9,323 bases of DNA. Source: Nitrososphaerota archaeon (GTDB taxonomy: Archaea; Thermoproteota; Nitrososphaeria; Nitrososphaerales; Gagatemarchaeaceae). Positions 1 through 4,672 of the stretch are shown piece by piece. Every line of letters starts with the position of its first letter. The stretch's first letter is position 1. Where the stretch lies: NCBI GenBank assembly GCA_003135575.1, contig PLCG01000008.1, positions 5,891-15,213 of the forward strand, given 5' to 3'. The translations under genes and the position numbers were made by a program. The notes beneath the pieces are model-generated. The model searched no databases. It worked only from the letters and a program-made list of their open reading frames with translations, and was not told the DNA's origin.

Positions 1-661
1 CATGGATATCGTACTGGGGTCCGAAGTTCGTCAGGCTTACGGCCGTATCCTCGATGTGCCATCCTGGCGACCCCCTCCCCCATGGGCTGTCCCACTTTCC
101 CTCCTCGAGAATCACCGGACGCCACAACGCAAAATCGAGCAGGTTCTTCTTGTTCGGGGTCAGCTCCAGCGGTCTAAGCGACAGGTCGCTCTTGGACTGG
201 TGCGAGAGCTTCCCATAATCGGGGAACTTAGAGGTGTCAAAGTAGACGACGCCGTCAGCGAGGTAGGCGTATTTACCATCGATTAGGAGCGAGATCTGAT
301 CGATCATCACGGGGATGTAGTCGGAGACGCGCTCGAAACTAGTTACCGAAGTCACGCCGAGTCCGTGAATGTCCTCCAAGAACGCCTTCGTGTACTTCTC
401 GACGATGTCGCGGGGTCTTACCCGCTCGCTCCTCGCCGCCTCGGTTATCCTGTCGTCTACGTCGGTGATGTTCATGAGGAAGTTCACCCTGTTGCCCAGG
501 TGGTTCAGGTACCTGGCCAGAACGTCATAGAAGACGTGCGTCCGCGCGTTTCCCACATGGATGAAGCCCTGGACTGTCGGCCCGCAGACGAACATCCGGA
601 GGGTTTCCCCTGGAACGACCCTCAACGGCTCCTTCCTCTGGCTCATGGTGTTGAAGAGCAT
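1..661 (-). CDS. cysS: Cysteinyl-tRNA synthetase, N-terminal part (cut by window edge)
   Basis: This class I aminoacyl-tRNA synthetase charges tRNA-Cys with cysteine in the cytoplasm. About 220 residues are visible. The protein begins MLFNTMSQRKEP and reaches MFVCGPTVQGFIHVGNAR, which holds the zinc-ligand Cys of CGPTV and the class I HIGH signature as HVGN. Further on are NITDVDD and SPGWHIEDTA, both typical of CysRS. The reading stops at FGPQYDIH at base 2, so the rest of the catalytic domain, KMSKS and the anticodon domain lie outside. I chose the ATG at 659-661 because LFNT-like text directly ahead of the CGPTV block matches the usual family N terminus. The frame stays open to a stop at 770-772, with GTG codons at 688 and 739, so a 9-26 residue extension is possible. 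The gene is divergent from the small gene at 792. Identity is very secure; the start is less so. Confidence 0.95.
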   Translation of the reverse strand, partial: MLFNTMSQRKEPLRVVPGETLRMFVCGPTVQGFIHVGNARTHVFYDVLARYLNHLGNRVNFLMNITDVDDRITEAARSERVRPRDIVEKYTKAFLEDIHGLGVTSVTSFERVSDYIPVMIDQISLLIDGKYAYLADGVVYFDTSKFPDYGKLSHQSKSDLSLRPLELTPNKKNLLDFALWRPVILEEGKWDSPWGRGSPGWHIEDTAVSLTNFGPQYDIH

Positions 662-751
662 CAGGTTGGGCCGAGTCTTCGTGGTCACTGCAGGTCTTGC
701 CTCGACGGCGAACTTCGCGTGTATGTTAGCCTTTTTCACGAGCGCAAGTCT

Positions 752-757
752 CTTATG
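752..757 (+). promoter_or_regulatory. Putative TATA element for the small ORF at 792
   Basis: CTTATG lies 35-40 bases ahead of the ATG at 792, which would give a very short leader. No Shine-Dalgarno sequence precedes that ATG. The same hexamer precedes the Kelch gene, and the related CTTATA precedes the oxidoreductase operon. This is inferred from position and similarity only. Confidence 0.35.
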
Positions 758-791
758 TCCTCTGCAGGCTCAGGTAGCCAGCGACAGACGG

Positions 792-1088
792 ATGTTCTTC
801 GAGAAACAAGTGAACTCGTTCCCCAAGCTCTTGAAGGAGGTGGACCTTCTCGACCTAGACAGCGGCATCCGCACCTTCGGTGATTACAATGGAAAGAGGA
901 GACAGTTCGTCTTCGTCACGAGGTCGCCCGATGATGGCTACACTTTGATGGTCTTTGAGAAGAAGGATAGCGCAGGCAAATCCGTCCCCGGAAAGCGGCT
1001 CTTCGTAAGGGAGTTCAAGACGAAAGAAGATCTGGAGGAGTCCATGAGGAAGCTGCTTTCGAAACCAGTCACGGCGTTCATCTACTAG
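792..1088 (+). CDS. Small unknown protein, 98 aa
   Basis: I do not recognise this family. The protein starts MFFEKQVNSFPKLLKEVD and ends LLSKPVTAFIY. It is soluble-looking and highly charged, with no signal peptide, membrane segment or cysteine. The start at 792 is the first usable ATG downstream of the divergent cysS; text upstream in this frame is antisense to cysS and has no ATG, GTG or TTG near 792. The order of segments suggests an N-terminal helix, a strand-rich middle (RRQFVFVTRS, YTLMVFEKKD, RLFVREFKT) and a C-terminal helix (EDLEESMRKLLS), in other words a small alpha/beta fold. A TATA-like element sits at 752-757 and no ribosome binding site is seen, so the message may be nearly leaderless. 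Coding status is supported by G/C-rich third codon positions and a sensible charge pattern, but the function is unknown. Confidence 0.7.
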   Translation: MFFEKQVNSFPKLLKEVDLLDLDSGIRTFGDYNGKRRQFVFVTRSPDDGYTLMVFEKKDSAGKSVPGKRLFVREFKTKEDLEESMRKLLSKPVTAFIY

Positions 1089-1181
1089 GTCATCAAGGCT
1101 CAACATTGCCAACTGCGGGCGAGCGAGATAATTTGGTGCGAGAGGTGGGATTCGAACCCACGAACGCCTAAACGAGCGGAT

Positions 1182-1222
1182 TTCTCATTCCGTCCGTTGT
1201 GGGTCCTGACGGGACATCTGAT
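1182..1222 (-). other. Canonical 37/38 tRNA intron (41 nt)
   Basis: The junctions form a bulge-helix-bulge. Exon CTCA (1228-1225) pairs with intron TGAG (1187-1184). The 5' bulge is AGA with the cut after G37, and the 3' bulge is AAA (1183-1181) with the cut after its second A. The anticodon stem GCGGA/TCCGC closes the outside. This is the substrate of archaeal tRNA splicing endonuclease. Inside the intron, GTCCCGT can pair with ACGGAC with one bulged base. Confidence 0.85.
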
Positions 1223-1228
1223 CTTGAG

Positions 1229-1246
1229 TATCGGTGCCGAATCGGC
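1229..1246 (-). other. Second, noncanonical tRNA intron (18 nt) at position 31/32 or 30/31
   Basis: The insert GCCGATTCGGCACCGATA separates A31 from C32; shifting by one base (1247-1230) gives the same mature tRNA. It folds on itself as GCCG-ATT-CGGC. Exon bases 28-30 (CGG) can pair with CCG at 1234-1232 across an A-A mismatch, giving a relaxed bulge-helix-bulge. Noncanonical intron sites of this kind are known from archaea with broad-specificity heteromeric splicing endonucleases. Removal is inferred from the restored anticodon stem, not directly shown. Confidence 0.75.
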
Positions 1247-1302
1247 TCCGCCGCCGTTGACCAGGCTTAGCTACTCTCGCAAGGCTCGAACCCCGAACGC
1301 GG

Positions 1303-1317
1303 TCAAAAAGCCTTTCG
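1303..1317 (-). promoter_or_regulatory. TATA/BRE promoter of the tRNA-Leu gene
   Basis: Read on the minus strand, CGAAAGG followed by CTTTTTGA lies 23-37 bases upstream of the first tRNA base (1280). This is the correct distance and order for an archaeal purine-rich BRE plus TATA box with transcription starting at or just before the tRNA 5' end. Confidence 0.55.
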
Positions 1318-1372
1318 TCTCGCCTACAACCCTTCGTCGCCGCTAACTTTGTTTGAACGACCTTCCGTGACA

Positions 1373-1378
1373 CTTATG
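1373..1378 (+). promoter_or_regulatory. Putative TATA element for the Kelch gene
   Basis: CTTATG sits 26-31 bases upstream of the ATG at 1404. This is the spacing expected for a leaderless archaeal transcript. There is no Shine-Dalgarno sequence before that ATG, which agrees with leaderless initiation. Confidence 0.5.
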
Positions 1379-1403
1379 AGTTCGACCGCCGCCTCTGCCT
1401 CAG

Positions 1404-2546
1404 ATGCCATACCTTACGCGCAAAGGCATCCTTAGCATAGCAATCGCAGTGTTGTTGATGTCGGGTGCTGGATTTCTCTACGGAACCACTTCGGTCGCGC
1501 CAAGAACCACGACAATCTCTAGTACCACTACAATAACCAAGTCTACTACGCTTACCGAGACATCCACTACGGTCTCGACGGCCACGTGGACGGAGACGAC
1601 CTATTTACCGACTCCAAGTACCGGCCAGCCCAGTTCCTGGAATCGAACCACCAATTATCCCCTCAATACCTCGGGGTTGAGCTGCGTTGCTAGCGGGGGT
1701 TTCGTCTATTGCGTCGGTGGATACAACGAAACGGCTCGGGAAAGCGGCGACCCCAATTTGTTTGTGAACAGGACTTTCTACGCTCCTCTGTCTTCCATCG
1801 GCGTGGGTAAGTGGATGCGAACAACGGACTACCCGGTTCAGCTATACCAGCAAAGCTGCATAGCAAAGGCGAACTACATCTACTGCCTTGGCGGTGTTGT
1901 TGCACTTGGCGGTCAGAGGGGTGGGGCCGTCGGTGATGTCTACTACGCCTCTTTGTCGCCGTCCGGCATTGGGCCTTGGAAACAAACTACTGCATATCCA
2001 TATCCGACTTTGCCACACTGCATGTCGGACTTGAGTTACATTTACTGCGTTAGCCCACACTACAACGGCGCGGTCTTTACAGATACAGGTGATTCTTACT
2101 TCGCGCATTTGTCCAGTCTTGGGCTGGGAAACTGGACTGCGTCATCGCGGCTGCCCTCATACCCCTCAGCCTGTACTGTGAGCAGCGGTTATGCCTACTG
2201 CACCGGCGGCGCGAGTTGCCCTCCTCCCGGCCCTTGCACCAGTCCTTCATATTTCGCTCCATTATCTCCAGAGGGAATGGGCGTCTGGGCTCAAACCAGT
2301 CAATTGCCTACGTCATCGCTGGGGCTATTTGTTGCCGCCTCCTCGTATGGGTACTTCTTTGGCGGCCAGGGCAAATTATTCTTCGCCAGTCTATCTTCGA
2401 ACGGGGTAGGACCTTGGACAACAACGTCCGCTTCCTTGGGAGATCCAACAAGCTGTGTTTCTAACGGACCTTACCTATACTGCCTTGTAGAACCGCCTCT
2501 GCCAGACCTTAGTCCTGACAACGTCTACATCACGAAGATAGGCTGA
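1404..2546 (+). CDS. Secreted or membrane-anchored Kelch-type beta-propeller protein
   Basis: A 380-aa surface protein of unknown ligand. Residues about 8-27 (GILSIAIAVLLMSGAGFLYG) form a signal peptide or single membrane anchor after the basic start MPYLTRK. Residues about 28-77 are a Thr/Ser-rich linker, probably glycosylated and wall-spanning. The rest is six tandem Kelch-like repeats starting at W79, W137, W192, W244, W295 and W338. Each starts W-x-x-T/S and then has an xYCxGG-like strand; the first five end in a YA-LS-x-GxG-type turn. Five repeats have a Cys-X8-Cys pair (94/103, 152/161, 206/215, 257/266, 351/360), while repeat five has Phe at both places. N-glycosylation sequons occur at 80, 88, 108, 122 and 243. 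Third-position GC is lower than in the neighbours, which suggests an accessory or acquired gene. The fold is secure; the role (adhesion, carbohydrate binding or an enzyme) is not known. Confidence 0.85.
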   Translation: MPYLTRKGILSIAIAVLLMSGAGFLYGTTSVAPRTTTISSTTTITKSTTLTETSTTVSTATWTETTYLPTPSTGQPSSWNRTTNYPLNTSGLSCVASGGFVYCVGGYNETARESGDPNLFVNRTFYAPLSSIGVGKWMRTTDYPVQLYQQSCIAKANYIYCLGGVVALGGQRGGAVGDVYYASLSPSGIGPWKQTTAYPYPTLPHCMSDLSYIYCVSPHYNGAVFTDTGDSYFAHLSSLGLGNWTASSRLPSYPSACTVSSGYAYCTGGASCPPPGPCTSPSYFAPLSPEGMGVWAQTSQLPTSSLGLFVAASSYGYFFGGQGKLFFASLSSNGVGPWTTTSASLGDPTSCVSNGPYLYCLVEPPLPDLSPDNVYITKIG

Positions 2547-2636
2547 AGGTTATGAGTTGTAAGGAGAGTGAGACGTCCGGTCGCGATGTCAGAACATCCT
2601 GGACTGCATGCGATTCCATGTTCCACCTGCCATAGC

Positions 2637-2643
2637 CTTATAG
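2637..2643 (+). promoter_or_regulatory. TATA box of the oxidoreductase operon
   Basis: CTTATAG lies about 47-53 bases before the preferred ATG at 2690. Transcription would start near 2666, leaving a leader of about 24 bases that holds the GGAGGG ribosome binding site. The rest of the 2547-2674 spacer shows no gene, repeat or clear terminator. Confidence 0.6.
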
Positions 2644-2676
2644 CACTCGTCATAGCCGAAAATTTCATACTTGCAT

Positions 2677-2682
2677 GGAGGG
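2677..2682 (+). promoter_or_regulatory. Shine-Dalgarno GGAGGG that selects the korA start
   Basis: GGAGGG lies seven bases before the ATG at 2690. Two earlier in-frame ATGs overlap it (2675) or nearly touch it (2684), so they are poor starts. The 2690 start also gives MKRDDFSWMIGG, which matches the usual N terminus of the gamma domain. Confidence 0.6.
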
Positions 2683-2689
2683 AATGGGA

Positions 2690-4672
2690 ATGAAGAGAGA
2701 CGACTTTTCATGGATGATAGGAGGGGCGCAAGGGAGCGGGGTCGACACCCCGGCGAGCATCTTCGCCAAAGCGGTCGCCACGGCAGGGTTCTACGTCTAC
2801 GGGACTAGGGAATATTATTCTAACATAAAGGGCGAGCACAGCTACTTCCAGGTGAGGTTCGGCAAGCGGTTCCTGAGGTCTCACGTCAACACCGTCGACC
2901 TGCTCGCGACCTTCGACGACGAGACCGTTGCGCGTCACGCCTTCGAAGTGAGGAAGGACGGGGCCATCGTGTTCGACAAGGACCTAGGCGGAAACAAGAT
3001 CGAGGACATTCCGACCCTCGAGCCCAACGTACTGAAGTCCCTGAAGGCCGAGCTTGACAAGCAAGGCCTGCCCTACACCATAGACGGAGTGCTGGAGGTC
3101 GCTAGGCGGAGGGGCGTCCACCTCTACCCCGTCCCGTACATGGACCTCCTCAAGGTCATAGCCGAGAAGATTGGGGAGACCCTGCTGAGCTCGCTCACCA
3201 GGATGACCAACGTGATGTCCGTGGCCGGCTCCTTCGCCCTCCTCTCATTCCCGAAGGAGGCGCTCGCCGACGCGATCCGCAAGCAGTTCAAGTCGAAACC
3301 GAAGGTCGTCGAGACGAACATCATCGCCGTCGACGCCGTCTACGACTACGTGGCGAGGAACTTCCAGGGGAGCTTCGGCTACAAGCTCGAAACACCCAAG
3401 GCCGACGGCGAGAAGCGCATCCTCATCAGGGGAAGCAACGTCATAGGGGTCGGAAAAATCGCCGCCGGATGCAGGTTGCAGACCTACTACCCTATCACGC
3501 CTGCCAGCGACGAAAGCGAGTACCTCGAGGCTCACGAATCGATAGACCTCGAGGGCGTCATCGGTTCGGAGGTTGCCACTGCAGCCAAGGGCTCCATCGC
3601 AGTCGTGCAGACGGAGGACGAGATAGCAGCAGTCCTCGTGTCAATCGGAGGCGGGCTCGCGGGAGTGAGAGCCGCCACATCTACTTCCGGGCCTGGTTTT
3701 TCGTTGATGGCAGAAGGAATGGGCTGGGCCGGGATGAACGAGGTCCCCGTCGTCGTGACGCTTTACCAGAGGGGAGGTCCGAGCACCGGACTCCCTACAA
3801 GGCACGAGCAGGGAGACCTGAGGTTCGCGCTCCACACAGGTCACGGCGAGTTTCCGAGGATCATCCTCGCGAGCGGCGACCTGGAGGAATGCTTCTACGA
3901 CGTCTGCAAGGCGTTCAACTTTTCCGAGAAGTACCAGGTCCCCGTGATCCACCTTCTCGACAAGGCTATGGCGAACGCCGACCAGACTTGCAGGATGTTC
4001 GACCCGGGGAGGGTGAAGATCGAGAGGGGCATTCTCATCAAGGGGAAGATGAAGGAATCAGAGACGGAGGGTTTCAAACGGTTCAAGTTCACCGAGACGG
4101 GGGTATCACCGAGGCCAGCCATCGGGACCAAGGGAGGCATCTCCTGGTACACCGGGGACGAGCACGACGAGAAGGGGCACATCAGCGATGACCCGAACAA
4201 CCGGGACATGATGATGGAGAAGAGGATGCGCAAACTGGATGTGGCCGCCAGGGAGATACCCATCGAGGACAAGCTTGTCTTCCACGGCCCCGCTGACGCC
4301 CCAATCACGGTGGTGAGCTGGGGCTCCACGAAGGGCGCCGTCCTTGACGCGATGGACGCTCTCAGGGAGCAGGACGGGCTTCTGGTGAACTTCCTTCAGG
4401 TGAGGCTGCTGAGCCCCTTCCCTTCGGAGGAGATTGCTAAAGCGCTCTCGCGGTCCAAGAAGCTCGTGGACATCGAGATGAACTACTCAGGCCAGTTCGC
4501 CGGCCTCCTTCGTGAGAAGACGGGGATCACCGTGGACCATCTGGTCGTCAAGTACAACGGCAGGCCCATGTCCTGCGAGGAGATTTACGACGCCCTCAAG
4601 CAGATAGCGCCGAGCCCCACCCGCGTGAACGGCCCGGCTCCCAAGAGGTTGGTGTTGAGAAATGGCGCTTAA
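2690..4672 (+). CDS. korA: 2-oxoacid:ferredoxin oxidoreductase, fused gamma-alpha subunit
   Basis: With the beta subunit this enzyme oxidatively decarboxylates 2-oxoacids with CoA, giving acyl-CoA, CO2 and reduced ferredoxin in the cytoplasm. The protein is 660 aa. Residues 1 to about 190 are the gamma domain (WMIGGAQGSGVDT, then REYYSNIKGEHSYFQVR). Residues about 240-450 are alpha domain I with YPITPASDESEYLEAH; YPITP at about 267-271 is the signature of archaeal 2-oxoacid:ferredoxin oxidoreductases. The block TSTSGPGFSLMAEGMGWAG and then GLPTRHEQGDL follow. Residues about 535-640 form alpha domain II (VVSWGSTKGAVLDA, EMNYSGQFAGLLREKTG). The last codons overlap the beta gene by 11 bases, so the two are translationally coupled. 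The substrate range (pyruvate, 2-oxoglutarate or broad) cannot be read from sequence, so the kor name is by family convention. The length is normal and nothing is missing. Confidence 0.93.
   Translation: MKRDDFSWMIGGAQGSGVDTPASIFAKAVATAGFYVYGTREYYSNIKGEHSYFQVRFGKRFLRSHVNTVDLLATFDDETVARHAFEVRKDGAIVFDKDLGGNKIEDIPTLEPNVLKSLKAELDKQGLPYTIDGVLEVARRRGVHLYPVPYMDLLKVIAEKIGETLLSSLTRMTNVMSVAGSFALLSFPKEALADAIRKQFKSKPKVVETNIIAVDAVYDYVARNFQGSFGYKLETPKADGEKRILIRGSNVIGVGKIAAGCRLQTYYPITPASDESEYLEAHESIDLEGVIGSEVATAAKGSIAVVQTEDEIAAVLVSIGGGLAGVRAATSTSGPGFSLMAEGMGWAGMNEVPVVVTLYQRGGPSTGLPTRHEQGDLRFALHTGHGEFPRIILASGDLEECFYDVCKAFNFSEKYQVPVIHLLDKAMANADQTCRMFDPGRVKIERGILIKGKMKESETEGFKRFKFTETGVSPRPAIGTKGGISWYTGDEHDEKGHISDDPNNRDMMMEKRMRKLDVAAREIPIEDKLVFHGPADAPITVVSWGSTKGAVLDAMDALREQDGLLVNFLQVRLLSPFPSEEIAKALSRSKKLVDIEMNYSGQFAGLLREKTGITVDHLVVKYNGRPMSCEEIYDALKQIAPSPTRVNGPAPKRLVLRNGA

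Larger units (their letters stand above)
1134..1280 (-). tRNA. tRNA-Leu (anticodon CAA) with two introns and encoded CCA
   Basis: On the minus strand the acceptor stem GCGAGAG (from 1280) pairs with CTCTCGC, followed by discriminator A and an encoded CCA ending at 1134. The T arm is GTGGG-TTCGAAT-CCCAC. A D arm with the GCCTGGTCAA loop and a long variable arm mark a class II tRNA, and A73 fits leucine. The anticodon stem GCGGA/TCCGC is perfect only if two inserts are removed. The mature loop is then CTCAAGA, with anticodon CAA at 1226-1224. The introns are 18 nt (near 1246-1229) and 41 nt (1222-1182), leaving 88 nt including CCA, the expected size for tRNA-Leu. A reading with one intron and anticodon GAG fails because the stem no longer closes under a U33 loop. 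The tRNA type is secure; the exact edges of the first intron are ambiguous by one base. Confidence 0.9.

Noticed and set aside
365..883. 172-codon plus-strand open frame
   Set aside because: It overlaps the cysS gene on the opposite strand and then the small gene in another frame. The cysS reading has clear CGPTV and HVGN motifs, so this is a shadow.
1134..1280. tRNA-Leu read with a single intron and anticodon GAG
   Set aside because: It needs an anticodon stem with an A-G clash at 31/39 or a loop without U33. The two-intron CAA reading gives perfect stems and a canonical bulge-helix-bulge.
2547..2674. Possible small gene or RNA between the Kelch gene and korA
   Set aside because: The only signal I see is the korA TATA box; there is no start codon with a sensible frame, hairpin or repeat to support another feature.
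3469..4191. 240-codon plus-strand open frame inside korA
   Set aside because: It is a frame-shifted reading of the alpha subunit, very Arg-rich and without any recognisable domain.
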